Positions 8,583 through 16,119 of a stretch of 64,000 bases of DNA are shown here, piece after piece. The notes under the pieces are model-generated. The model made no database searches. It was given only the letters and a program-made list of their open reading frames with translations, and was not told the DNA's origin. The stretch is taken from contig NZ_JAFMTB010000002.1 in assembly GCF_017916475.1 (NCBI RefSeq), positions 1,178,001-1,242,000 on the forward strand, given 5' to 3'. Source of the stretch: Patulibacter sp. SYSU D01012 (lineage in GTDB: Bacteria > Actinomycetota > Thermoleophilia > Solirubrobacterales > Solirubrobacteraceae). How positions within the stretch are numbered: the stretch's first letter is position 1; every line of letters starts with the position of its first letter. A program made the position numbers and the translations under genes.

Positions 8583-9239
8583 TCAGGCCCGGTCCCACTG
8601 GATCGCGCCCAGGACGATGAGGCGCATCTGGTCCTCGGTGCGACGGCGGATCTCGTCCTCGGAGCCGGGCGGGGCGTCGAGGAGACGCTCGACGGTCGCG
8701 ACCATGACGGAGACCATCAGGCTGGCGATCATGTCCAGCGCCGGGGTGTCGAGATCCTGGAGGATCGGATAGCCGCGCAGATCCTCGACGAGCTCGTTCG
8801 AGAAGGCGTTGATCTCGCGGCGGATGGCTGCGCGCAGGCTGGCCACGCCGCCCGAGCGCTCGCGGGCGATGAACCGGTAGAGCGGCAGGTGCTGCTCGAC
8901 GTGGCGGATCAGGATGTCGGCGGAGACGCGGATGTCGGCGCCCGGCCGGCCGAAGACCTCGGCCCGGCCGCCGCGAAGCATGACCCGCAGCTCGGCGAAC
9001 GACTCGTCGACGAGGACGAGGCCGAGCTCCTCCATGCTCTCGAAGTGCCGGTAGAACGCGGTCGGCGTGACGCCCGCTTCCTTCGTGACCTCGCGCAGGC
9101 TGATCGCGCCGAAGCTGCGGTGCTCGAGGTGCTTCAGCGCGGCACCGAGAAGCGCCTGACGCGTGCGCGCCTTGCGCTCCTGCCGGGTCAGCGGGGTGGC
9201 GTCGGCGTCGGGAGCCGGTAGGTCGCTGGCGGTGTCCAT
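8583..9239 (-). CDS. TetR-family repressor, likely of the desaturase operon
   Basis: This 218-residue regulator has an N-terminal TetR helix-turn-helix at about residues 20-75 (ISLREVTKEAGVTPTAFYRHFESMEEL) and a helical ligand-binding C-terminal part. Similarity in layout to FabR/DesT-type regulators of fatty-acid desaturation is an inference from its position. It is transcribed divergently from the ferredoxin reductase/desaturase operon, with 410 bases between the starts. Start ATG 9239. A dyad overlapping the operon's -10 at 9329-9346 is a plausible operator. The likely ligand would be an acyl-CoA, but nothing in the sequence proves this. Confidence 0.85.
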   Translation of the reverse strand: MDTASDLPAPDADATPLTRQERKARTRQALLGAALKHLEHRSFGAISLREVTKEAGVTPTAFYRHFESMEELGLVLVDESFAELRVMLRGGRAEVFGRPGADIRVSADILIRHVEQHLPLYRFIARERSGGVASLRAAIRREINAFSNELVEDLRGYPILQDLDTPALDMIASLMVSVMVATVERLLDAPPGSEDEIRRRTEDQMRLIVLGAIQWDRA

Positions 9240-9304
9240 GGTCAGCCGTGGAGTGTGCGCGACGAACGTGTGTCGAACCGCACAGCCCCGAGGGTACGGA
9301 TCAC

Positions 9305-9346
9305 TTGACCTCGACGCGCGGTCGTCCTACGTTTGTGCACAGTCGT
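9305..9346 (+). promoter_or_regulatory. Promoter and overlapping dyad operator of the desaturase operon
   Basis: TTGACC (9305-9310) and TACGTT (9328-9333) are separated by exactly 17 bases, a good sigma-A-type promoter. A dyad, ACG-nn-TGTGCACA-nn-CGT, spans 9329-9346 and overlaps the -10 and start region, as expected for a TetR repressor site. The predicted leader to the ATG at 9650 is about 300 bases, which is long. The remaining spacer (9347-9649) is pyrimidine-rich and shows no clear RNA structure. Confidence 0.6.
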
Positions 9347-9649
9347 TCACTCATCCAGCGCCGGGGTCCGGACGGACGGTGGCGATCGCGAGGGCGTGCG
9401 ACCACCGTGTCGCACCGGCGGCCCCGCGTCAACGGTCGGGGCGTCGCCACCCGACGCCTGTCGCCCTGCGAACCGCCGCCGCACCGCCGATTGCCGCCCC
9501 ATCGGTCCGCCATCCCGGTCCCCGCCAGCACCGCCCGCCGCACCGCACGCCTTCCGCCGCTCCGCCGTCCCTCCCCCTCGCGCCACCGACCGACCGATCC
9601 GCCGTCGCTCGCCTTCCCGTCAACGCCACTCGATCGAGCCCCGACGACC

Positions 9650-10768
9650 ATGTCGACCCCCATCGCCACCCCGTCCACCGGCCGCCTGGCCGAGCGCCTG
9701 CTCGGCAGCCGCGTCGCCGACGCGCTCGCCGGCCCCCACGACGTCGACCACTACCTGGAGCTGCTGCGGCCCGACTGGGCCGTGCGGAAGATCCGGGCCG
9801 AGATCGTCGACGTGCGCCACCAGACGCCGGACAGCGTGACGCTGACGCTGCGTCCCACGGTCACCTGGCCCGGGTTCCGCGCCGGGCAGCACGTCGAGCT
9901 GGCCGTCGACGTCGACGGGCGACGGCATCGCCGCTCGTACTCGCCGTCCGGCTCGGCCGACGTGCGCACGCGCACCGTCGAGCTGACGGTGCGCACCCAC
10001 CCTGAGGGCGTCGTGTCGCGCCACCTGAAGGCCCACGCCCGCCCGGGCATGGTCGTCGGGCTGTCGCGGCCGCAGGGCGAGGACTTCGTGCTGCCGGACG
10101 TCCGGCCGCGCCGCATCGCCCTGATCAGCGGCGGCAGCGGCATCACGCCCGTCCTCTCGATGCTGCGCACGCTCACGGACGAGGGGCACACGGGCGAGAT
10201 CACGTTCCTGCACTACGCCCGCTCGCCCGAGGACCTGCTGTACGCCGGCGACCTGCACCGCATCGCCGAGCGGCACCCGAACGTGACGCTGCTGCGGTGC
10301 TACACCCGCAGCGGCGACGGCGAGCTGACCGGGCGGCTGGGCGAGGAGCACCTGCGCCGCGCCCTGCCCGTCGACGAGGACGCCGCCGCCTTCGTCTGCG
10401 GGCCTGGCGCCCTCGTCGAGGCCGTGCGCACCGCCTGGCGCGAGCTGGACCTGCGCACGCCGCTGAAGTTCGAGCACTTCGCCCCGCCCGAGCTGCCCGA
10501 GCTCGACCCCGACCAGCTCGGCGCGGTCACGTTCGCGCGCGCCGGCACCACCGTCGACGCGACCGGAGACACGCTGCTCGAGCAGGCCGAGGCCGCCGGC
10601 CTGTCCCCCAAGCACGGCTGCCGCATGGGCATCTGCATGACCTGCGCCTGCCGCCTGGAGCACGGCCGCGTGCGCAACACCCTCGACGGCGAGATCCACG
10701 GCGCGCCCGGCGACGAGATCCGCATCTGCGTCTCGGCCCCCGTCGGCGACGTGACCGTCGACGTCTGA
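9650..10768 (+). CDS. Ferredoxin reductase-type electron transfer partner of the desaturase
   Basis: This 372-residue flavo-iron-sulfur protein has three parts in order. A flavin-binding beta barrel carries RSYS at 95-98. An NAD(P)-binding domain carries GGSGITPVL at 161-169. A C-terminal plant-type [2Fe-2S] domain has Cys324, Cys329, Cys332 and Cys360 (CX4CX2C...C). It passes electrons from NAD(P)H to the membrane desaturase encoded next. The arrangement and order match the mycobacterial Rv3230c/DesA3 pair. ATG 9650 was chosen because protein-like sequence starts there; the ribosome site is weak. It is cotranscribed with the desaturase, 170 bases downstream, and probably repressed by the divergent TetR protein. 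Confidence 0.9.
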   Translation: MSTPIATPSTGRLAERLLGSRVADALAGPHDVDHYLELLRPDWAVRKIRAEIVDVRHQTPDSVTLTLRPTVTWPGFRAGQHVELAVDVDGRRHRRSYSPSGSADVRTRTVELTVRTHPEGVVSRHLKAHARPGMVVGLSRPQGEDFVLPDVRPRRIALISGGSGITPVLSMLRTLTDEGHTGEITFLHYARSPEDLLYAGDLHRIAERHPNVTLLRCYTRSGDGELTGRLGEEHLRRALPVDEDAAAFVCGPGALVEAVRTAWRELDLRTPLKFEHFAPPELPELDPDQLGAVTFARAGTTVDATGDTLLEQAEAAGLSPKHGCRMGICMTCACRLEHGRVRNTLDGEIHGAPGDEIRICVSAPVGDVTVDV

Positions 10769-10771
10769 CCC

Positions 10772-10843
10772 GCCCCTCCACTCCGCCCCGCCTCCGCCCC
10801 TCCACTCCGCCCCGCCTCCGCCCCTCCACTCCGCCCCGCCCCC
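10772..10843 (+). repeat. Three 24-bp pyrimidine-rich tandem repeats
   Basis: Three head-to-tail 24-base units (10772-10795, 10796-10819, 10820-10843) each begin gcccctccactccgcc. The third has one change. They fill much of the spacer between the reductase and desaturase genes. The strand is C/T-rich on the coding side, so the mRNA here is almost free of G. A role in mRNA processing or spacing is possible. Confidence 0.9.
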
Positions 10844-10938
10844 GGCCTCCACGCCGCCCTGCTTCCGGCCTCCGCCGCCCCCCGTTTCGGCCTCACCGCC
10901 GCCCCGCTTCCCCACCGCCTCGACCCGAGGAGCCCACC

Positions 10939-12276
10939 ATGAGCACCATCGCCACGACCCCCGACGACGACACGAAGGCCGTCCCCAAGTCCGACAAGCC
11001 GCTCTCGCCGAAGGCGCCGGACACCGAGTTCGCCGGCGCCGCCGACGACGCGACGCGCGCCGAGCGGGCGCGCCGCGACCCGTCCTCCACGCCCGGCCCG
11101 CTGCGCGCGGTGCCGCACATGAGCCAGGACATGCTCGACGCGTTCGGGCGCGAGATGGAGGCCATCCGCAAGAAGCACGTCGACGACCTCGGCGAGCGGG
11201 ACGCGACCTACATCCGCAAGATCATCGCGGCGCAGCGCCGGCTGGAGATCGCGGGCCGAGTCATGCTCGAGCTGGGGTTCATCCCGCCGCTGTGGCTCGG
11301 CGGCGTCGCGGCCCTCTCCGTGTCGAAGATCCTCGACAACATGGAGATCGGCCACAACGTCATGCACGGCCAGTACGACTGGATGCAGGACGAGGAGCTC
11401 AACGGCCGCACCTTCGAGTGGGACACCGCCTGCCCGGCGGACCAGTGGCGCCACAGCCACAACTACATGCACCACACCCACACGAACATCGTGGGCAAGG
11501 ACCGCGACGTCGGCTACGGCATCCTGCGGATGAGCGCCGACCAGCCGTGGGAGCCCTACTTCCTGGGCAACCCGGTCTACGCGACGCTGCTGGCGCTCCT
11601 GTTCGAGTACGGCGTGGCGCTGCACGACCTGGAGACCGAGGGGCTGCGCGACGGCACCTGGGACCTGCGCGAGCGGCTGCCGATGCTGCGCGCGATCTGG
11701 GGCAAGGTCAAGGGCCAGGTCAAGAAGGACTACCTGCTCTTCCCGGCGCTGGCCGGCCCGTTCTTCCCCGTGGTGCTCGCCGGCAACGTCACGGCGAACG
11801 TCGTCCGCAACCTGTGGACGTTCTCCATCATCTTCTGCGGCCACTTCCCCGACGGCGTCGAGGAGTTCACCGAGGAGGAGACCGCCGGCGAGACCCGCGG
11901 CGGCTGGTACGTGCGCCAGCTGCTGGGCTCGGCCAACCTGACCGGCGGCCCGCTCTTCCACATCATGTCGGGCAACCTGAGCTTCCAGATCGAGCACCAC
12001 CTGTTCCCCGACATCCCCGCGCACCGCTACGCCGAGATCTCGGTCGAGGTGCGCGAGGCCTGCGAGCGCTACGGGCTGGACTACCACGAGGGCCCGCTCC
12101 CCCACCAGCTGTTCACGGTCTTCCGCAAGATCGCCACGCTCGCCGTGCCGACCGAGGACGAGCTGGACGAGTACCTGGAGAGCCCGCGCACGAGCCGCCT
12201 GGGCCGCATCGTCGTCGGGGCCGTCCGCGGCGCCGTCGCCGGCGGCCTGAAGGCCGCCCGGGCGGCGGGCGTCTGA
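10939..12276 (+). CDS. Membrane acyl-lipid/acyl-CoA fatty acid desaturase (DesA3-like)
   Basis: This 445-residue membrane di-iron desaturase introduces a double bond into an acyl chain, changing membrane fluidity. All three histidine boxes are present: HNVMH at 139-143, HNYMHH at 174-179 and QIEHH at 350-354. Hydrophobic segments lie near 110-130, 208-230 and 265-300. A charged, disordered N-terminus of about 60 residues precedes the domain. The ATG at 10939 has GAGGAG 7 bases upstream. The upstream reductase supplies electrons. The likely reaction is stearoyl/palmitoyl delta-9 desaturation by analogy with mycobacterial DesA3, but position specificity cannot be read from sequence. Confidence 0.93.
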   Translation: MSTIATTPDDDTKAVPKSDKPLSPKAPDTEFAGAADDATRAERARRDPSSTPGPLRAVPHMSQDMLDAFGREMEAIRKKHVDDLGERDATYIRKIIAAQRRLEIAGRVMLELGFIPPLWLGGVAALSVSKILDNMEIGHNVMHGQYDWMQDEELNGRTFEWDTACPADQWRHSHNYMHHTHTNIVGKDRDVGYGILRMSADQPWEPYFLGNPVYATLLALLFEYGVALHDLETEGLRDGTWDLRERLPMLRAIWGKVKGQVKKDYLLFPALAGPFFPVVLAGNVTANVVRNLWTFSIIFCGHFPDGVEEFTEEETAGETRGGWYVRQLLGSANLTGGPLFHIMSGNLSFQIEHHLFPDIPAHRYAEISVEVREACERYGLDYHEGPLPHQLFTVFRKIATLAVPTEDELDEYLESPRTSRLGRIVVGAVRGAVAGGLKAARAAGV

Positions 12277-12287
12277 GGCCGCGCGGC

Positions 12288-12307
12288 CCTGCGGCCGCCG
12301 CCGCAGG
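12288..12307 (+). terminator. Hairpin after the desaturase gene
   Basis: Perfect 8-bp arms cctgcggc and gccgcagg enclose a 4-base loop 12 bases after the desaturase stop. There is no T-run. It may end or attenuate transcription before the two small downstream genes. Confidence 0.4.
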
Positions 12308-12357
12308 CCCGCGCCCTCCCCTCGCGCCCCCGACCGCCAGCCACTACGCTCCGCCCC

Positions 12358-12606
12358 ATGCCCGGACCCCTCGAGTCGCGCAAGGACCTCGTGCAGGAGG
12401 CCGTCGAGTCCGGCGCCACGCACGTCGGCCGGATCGCCGCGATCGTGACGGGCGCCGTCCGCGACGTGGCCCGCGAGGTCGGCTCGTTCGCCTCGGACGT
12501 CTTCGAGATGCGCGAGGCGTCCGCCCGCGCGCGCGAGGACCAGCTCGAGGCCGCCGAGGACGCCGCCGCCCGCGCCGAGGCGCGCCGGTCGCCCGACGCG
12601 GAGTGA
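12358..12606 (+). CDS. Small helical protein of unknown function
   Basis: This 82-residue protein has a plausible amphipathic central part (VGRIAAIVTGAVRDVAREVG) and a charged, Ala/Glu/Arg-rich C-terminal helix. No domain was recognised. Its stop overlaps the GTG of the next gene (GTGA at 12603-12606), which suggests translational coupling. No good ribosome site precedes the ATG at 12358, and a TACGCT box 6 bases before it could drive a leaderless transcript. It may instead be read through from the desaturase gene. Function unknown. Confidence 0.6.
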   Translation: MPGPLESRKDLVQEAVESGATHVGRIAAIVTGAVRDVAREVGSFASDVFEMREASARAREDQLEAAEDAAARAEARRSPDAE

Positions 12607-13088
12607 GCGCCGTCGCCCCGCGCCCCGCGCGCGGCCCCCGAAGCCCACGGCGCGGGCGCGGGCGCGCGTCCGCGCCGGCCGTCGACACCCGCCGCGCCCG
12701 CATCGGCTGGACCGACCACGCGCTCGAGCGCTTCTGCGAGCGCGGCGGCGTGCCGGTCCGCCCCCGGGACGAGCTCGAGCGCGTCCTGACCGACCTCGTG
12801 CGCTCCGACGGCCGGATCGTCCACGACCGCCCGCGGTGGGCGGCGTCGAAGAACGACGCCGACCTCTTCGTGCAGATCGGCCGCTGGCTGCTCGTCGTCC
12901 TCATGGCGGACGAGCGGCGCGGCGAGCACGGCTACAGCGCGGTGACGATCCTCGGCCGCGAGGGCGTGCCCGACTGGGCGTTCGCCCACGCGCACGGCCT
13001 CGTCGGCCGGCGCCCGCCGCGCTGGGCGCGCCCGCACCGCCCGCTCGCCCTGCGGATCGCCGACTGGCTCGCCCGGCGCCGCCGCTAG
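12603..13088 (+). CDS. Small protein resembling DUF4258-type domains
   Basis: This 161-residue protein begins at GTG 12603, overlapping the previous stop. After an Arg/Pro-rich leader of about 30 residues comes a compact domain opening with IGWTDHALERFCERGG, then a helix, then beta strands (DADLFVQIGRWLLVVLM, YSAVTILG). The opening resembles DUF4258-like small domains, in which a His and Arg-rich HALER helix precedes a small beta sheet. Such proteins can be related to RelE/BrnT-type toxins, but no toxic activity can be claimed. The C-terminus is basic. It converges with the Nudix gene. Confidence 0.6.
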   Translation: MSAVAPRPARGPRSPRRGRGRASAPAVDTRRARIGWTDHALERFCERGGVPVRPRDELERVLTDLVRSDGRIVHDRPRWAASKNDADLFVQIGRWLLVVLMADERRGEHGYSAVTILGREGVPDWAFAHAHGLVGRRPPRWARPHRPLALRIADWLARRRR

Positions 13089-13106
13089 GCGGCCACGACC
13101 CCGCCG

Positions 13107-13124
13107 GCGGGCGCTCCCGCCCGC
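13107..13124. terminator. Hairpin between convergent genes
   Basis: Perfect 7-bp arms gcgggcg and cgcccgc with loop ctcc lie in the 67-base gap between the convergent stops at 13088 and 13156. It could serve both strands. Confidence 0.45.
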
Positions 13125-13155
13125 GCGGCCGCGCCGGCGGCCGCGTCGCCCGCGG

Positions 13156-13554
13156 CTACGCGATCCCCGTGCGCGCGGCCGCCTCGCGCACCAGGCCGTG
13201 GTCCGCCGGATAGGTCAGCAGCGCGACCGCGTCGTCGGGGGCCAGCCAGCGCAGCTCGTCGACCTCGTCGTTGGCGGCGAACGCGCCGCCGGCGACGGTC
13301 ATCAGCCAGTAGCGGACGAGCTTCGGCCGGTCCTTGTGGTCGCGGTAGCGGACCTCGGTGAGCTCGTCGCCCAGGGTGACCTGCAGACCGGTCTCCTCGC
13401 GGATCTCGCGCAGGGCGGCGTCCTCGAACGTCTCCCCCGGGTCGAGCTTGCCCTTCGGCAGCGACCAGTCCTGGCGGTACGGGCGGTGGACGACGGCGAC
13501 GGTGCCGTCGCGGACGATGACGCCGCCGGCGGCGTGGACCTCGCGCGGGAACAT
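13156..13554 (-). CDS. Nudix hydrolase, MutT-like
   Basis: This 132-residue single-domain Nudix protein contains the full Nudix box, G35-x5-E41-x7-REIREETGL (REUXEEXGU at 49-57). It hydrolyses a nucleoside diphosphate linked to another group, using Mg2+ bound by the EE pair. The start HAAGGVIVRD and the SLPKGKLDPGE block are like the N-terminal domain of mycobacterial MutT1, but the second (phosphatase) domain of MutT1 is absent. Substrate is not predictable: oxidised nucleotides or diadenosine polyphosphates are both possible. It starts at ATG 13554, 43 bases before the next minus-strand gene's stop at 13598. Confidence 0.9.
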   Translation of the reverse strand: MFPREVHAAGGVIVRDGTVAVVHRPYRQDWSLPKGKLDPGETFEDAALREIREETGLQVTLGDELTEVRYRDHKDRPKLVRYWLMTVAGGAFAANDEVDELRWLAPDDAVALLTYPADHGLVREAAARTGIA

Positions 13555-13597
13555 GCCGCGAAGGGTAGCCGCGGCGCACGCCGCCCCCGCGCCCCGC

Positions 13598-14560
13598 CTA
13601 CGCCGCGACGTCCGGGACGCCGACGTCGACGACGACGTTGGCGTCGGTCTGCCGCTTGGCCTGCAGCATCTTCATGGACACGTACGCCAGCAGCGCCTGC
13701 GGCGACACCCACGCCGCCGTGAGCGGCGCGATGCCCGCCGTGATCGCCAGCGGCACGCGGCCGGGGGTCGCGTCCGACGCGACCTGCAGCGCCTGCACGA
13801 GCGCCGCGGCGTCGGCCTCCGCCCCCGCCAGGTCGACGTGCGGGCGGATGATCGCGAACCGGCTCTCGTCCAGACGCGCCACCACGTCCGTCGCCGACAC
13901 CGCCGCGCGGACCGCGGCGCTCAGGTTGGCGCCCTGCGCCAGCGGCGGCTCGCCCGCGCCCTCGCGGGGGTCGAGGTCGACGACGATGATCGCCGCCCGC
14001 TCGCCGCGCCCCTGCGAGCGCAGCAGCTGCCGGTGCAGCGCCTCGTGGAACGCCGGCGCCTCCCACGGCCACGCGGCCTCGTCGACGAAGCCCAGGCTGT
14101 CCGCGCCGCGGAAGCCCCGCAGGTGCGACAGGCTCTGGAGCACCGCCAGGAAGCGCGGACGGCCGTCCGAGGCCGCCGTCCACGGCGCGACGGTCAGCAG
14201 CACCGGGATGGTCGCCCCGGTGCCGGTGACGCAGCGCTTGACGATCGAGTAGCGCGGGATCTCGCCCGCGCGCAGCCGGGTGAACAGCGCGGTGTCCTCG
14301 GCGATGTCGTCGGGATGGGTGATCTCGACGACGTGCAGCCGCTCGAGCTCGGTCCGGCCCAGGCCGAGCGCCCGCGCGAGCGCCGGGTTCGCGTACAGCA
14401 GGTAGCCGTCCGCATCCCGGACCGACATCCCGACGGGCGCGTGGTCGAACAGCAGCGCCGCGGACCCGTCGAGCGTGGGGTCCGGGTTGGGCACCCGGCG
14501 CGGCAGGACGCGCGGCAGCGGGTGCTCGGGGCTCGGCGGGGCGGAGGACGTCTCGGTCAT
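13598..14560 (-). CDS. PAS domain protein with degenerate GGDEF domain
   Basis: This 320-residue protein has an N-terminal PAS sensor at about residues 35-155 (LFDHAPVGMSVRDADGYLLYANPALARALG; HPDDIAEDTALF). Its C-terminal half follows the GGDEF fold order (AAIIVVDLDPREG, then SATDVVARLDESRFAII). The catalytic GG(D/E)EF signature is replaced by RLDESRF, so no diguanylate cyclase activity is expected. It could act as a sensor, a GTP- or c-di-GMP-binding adaptor, or a decoy. ATG 14560 was selected because homology starts just after. The adjacent gene (14650-15201) is a shorter protein with the same degenerate domain, so a local duplication is likely. Confidence 0.8.
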   Translation of the reverse strand: MTETSSAPPSPEHPLPRVLPRRVPNPDPTLDGSAALLFDHAPVGMSVRDADGYLLYANPALARALGLGRTELERLHVVEITHPDDIAEDTALFTRLRAGEIPRYSIVKRCVTGTGATIPVLLTVAPWTAASDGRPRFLAVLQSLSHLRGFRGADSLGFVDEAAWPWEAPAFHEALHRQLLRSQGRGERAAIIVVDLDPREGAGEPPLAQGANLSAAVRAAVSATDVVARLDESRFAIIRPHVDLAGAEADAAALVQALQVASDATPGRVPLAITAGIAPLTAAWVSPQALLAYVSMKMLQAKRQTDANVVVDVGVPDVAA

Positions 14561-14649
14561 GGCGGTGCGGGTCGGAGCCGCGCTGGTGCTCTCTACGCGG
14601 CCCCACCGATGCTGGATGCCGTCGGTATCGGCCCACGCCCGTCGCGGGA

Positions 14650-15201
14650 TCAGCCCGGTATCGGCGCCGGGCGGGCGTCGACGGCGACGACGACGCGCTC
14701 GTCGCTCAGCAGCTTCGCCCGCAGCATCGCGGTCGTGACCGCGGCCAGGCGGGCGTGGGCGGGCTCGTCGCGCCGGCCGACGGCGGAGAGGCCGGCGGTG
14801 ACGCGCATGCCCAGGCCCTCCTCCTTGCCGATGAGGGCGCTCTCGACGGCGTGGACGACGGCGCGCGCGACGCCCGTCGCCTCCTCGCCGGCCACCTGCG
14901 TGCGCAGGACGGCGAAGCGGCTGGCGTCGAGACGGGCGACGACGTCCGCGGCCCGGACGTGCCCGCGCAGGGCGCGCTCCACGATCAGGCCCAGACGCGG
15001 CGGCACGCCGGAGCCGCAGCCCGGCAGCGCGTCGTCGCGGTCGAGGTCGATCACCACGAGCACGCCGGACTCGCCACGCGCGGCGTGGCGGTCGACGCCG
15101 GAGAGGAACTCGGCGCGGCCCCACCGGCCGTCGCCGTGATCGGCGTCGGCCTGGCGGCGCAGGCGCGCGGAGGGTGAGGGAATGAAGGCCATGGCGGACA
15201 T
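14650..15201 (-). CDS. Stand-alone degenerate GGDEF-like protein
   Basis: This 183-residue protein consists almost only of a GGDEF-like domain: VLVVIDLDRDDALPG near residue 47, then RAADVVARLDASRFAVL. As in the neighbour at 13598-14560, the active-site loop GG(D/E)EF reads RLDASRF. The two share order and spacing of motifs and are probably paralogues. No sensor domain is present. The start ATG 15201 has GGAG 6 bases upstream. A catalytically inactive nucleotide-binding or partner-binding role is inferred. Confidence 0.75.
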   Translation of the reverse strand: MSAMAFIPSPSARLRRQADADHGDGRWGRAEFLSGVDRHAARGESGVLVVIDLDRDDALPGCGSGVPPRLGLIVERALRGHVRAADVVARLDASRFAVLRTQVAGEEATGVARAVVHAVESALIGKEEGLGMRVTAGLSAVGRRDEPAHARLAAVTTAMLRAKLLSDERVVVAVDARPAPIPG

Positions 15202-15331
15202 GCGGCTCCGTGGGGGTTCCCCGGCCGGAGGGACGGCCGGGGCCTGCAGGGATGATCGGCGGCGCGGCGCGGCGCCTGCGCGCGATCGCGCGGCGACGGA
15301 CGGACGGCCGACGCCTCGCGGCGGGATGGGC

Positions 15332-15760
15332 TCAGGCGAGCGCCTCCCGGACGAGGGCGGACACGCGCCCCCCGTCGGCGCGGCCGCCGGCGGCGGCGAG
15401 CACGACGGGCATCACGCGGCCCAGGTCCTTCGGCGACGACGCGCCGGTCTGGGCGATGGCGTCGCGGACCAGGCCGGCGAGCTCGTCGTCGGAGAGCTCG
15501 GCGGGCAGGTACGACGCCAGCAGCTCCGCCTCGTAGCGCTCGGGCCCGGCCAGCTCGGGGCGGCCGTTCTCCTCGTACGTGGCCGCGGACTCCTCGCGGC
15601 GCTTGCGCTCGCGGCGGAGGACGGCGACGGCATCGCCCTTGCCCTCCTTCTCGTCCTTCTGCAGCTCGGAGAGGACGAGGCGCAGGGCGGCGACGCGCTG
15701 CTTGTCGCCGGCCTTCATGGCGGACGTGATGTCGGCCTGGACCTGCTGCGTGATGGACAT
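15332..15760 (-). CDS. GatB/YqeY domain protein
   Basis: This 142-residue protein is a complete YqeY-type domain: the N-terminal MSITQQVQADITSAMKAGDK, the middle RRERKRREESAATYEENGR and the YEAELLASYLPAELSDDEL signature. The fold equals the tail of GatB, the tRNA-dependent amidotransferase subunit, and probably binds RNA. The exact role of free YqeY is not settled. Length is typical. Start ATG 15760. It is the most conserved gene of this small minus-strand group. Confidence 0.93.
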   Translation of the reverse strand: MSITQQVQADITSAMKAGDKQRVAALRLVLSELQKDEKEGKGDAVAVLRRERKRREESAATYEENGRPELAGPERYEAELLASYLPAELSDDELAGLVRDAIAQTGASSPKDLGRVMPVVLAAAGGRADGGRVSALVREALA

Positions 15761-15814
15761 GGAACGAACGGTAGATCAGCCGCGGGCGGCGCCGCGTGAT
15801 CGCGGTCCGGCGGG

Positions 15815-15970
15815 CTAGAGGGCCGGGAGCGGCAGGACCGGGACGACGTCGACCGGGCGGTCGGCGGCGGCCTCGCGCTCCATGCGCCGACTCGACAGCA
15901 CGGCGGCCGCCAGGAAGAGGGAGTTGAAGCTCAGCCACAGCGCGACGAGCACGATCAGGACGCTCAACAT
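15815..15970 (-). CDS. Small single-pass membrane protein (51 aa)
   Basis: This 51-residue protein has one N-terminal membrane helix (VLIVLVALWLSFNSLFLAAA) followed by SSRR and a Pro/Val-rich tail. GGAGAG lies about 10 bases before the ATG at 15970, which supports expression. It resembles three other one-helix proteins in this window (16888-17100, 47120-47272, 47248-47409), all with a helix containing W-[ILS]-[AL]-[LF]-[DN] followed by Arg residues. Function unknown. Confidence 0.6.
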   Translation of the reverse strand: MLSVLIVLVALWLSFNSLFLAAAVLSSRRMEREAAADRPVDVVPVLPLPAL

Positions 15971-16119
15971 GGGCGTCACTCTCCCGCCCCCGCGCGTCGG
16001 CGCCGGATCGGCCGGGGATCAGTTCGGTATCGCCTGTGTGCGGCGCGTCACAGTACGCATCGGCGTCGGCGCGCCACGGCTTCCGAGGCGCCCGGGCCGT
16101 CCGCCATGATGCGGGGGCC

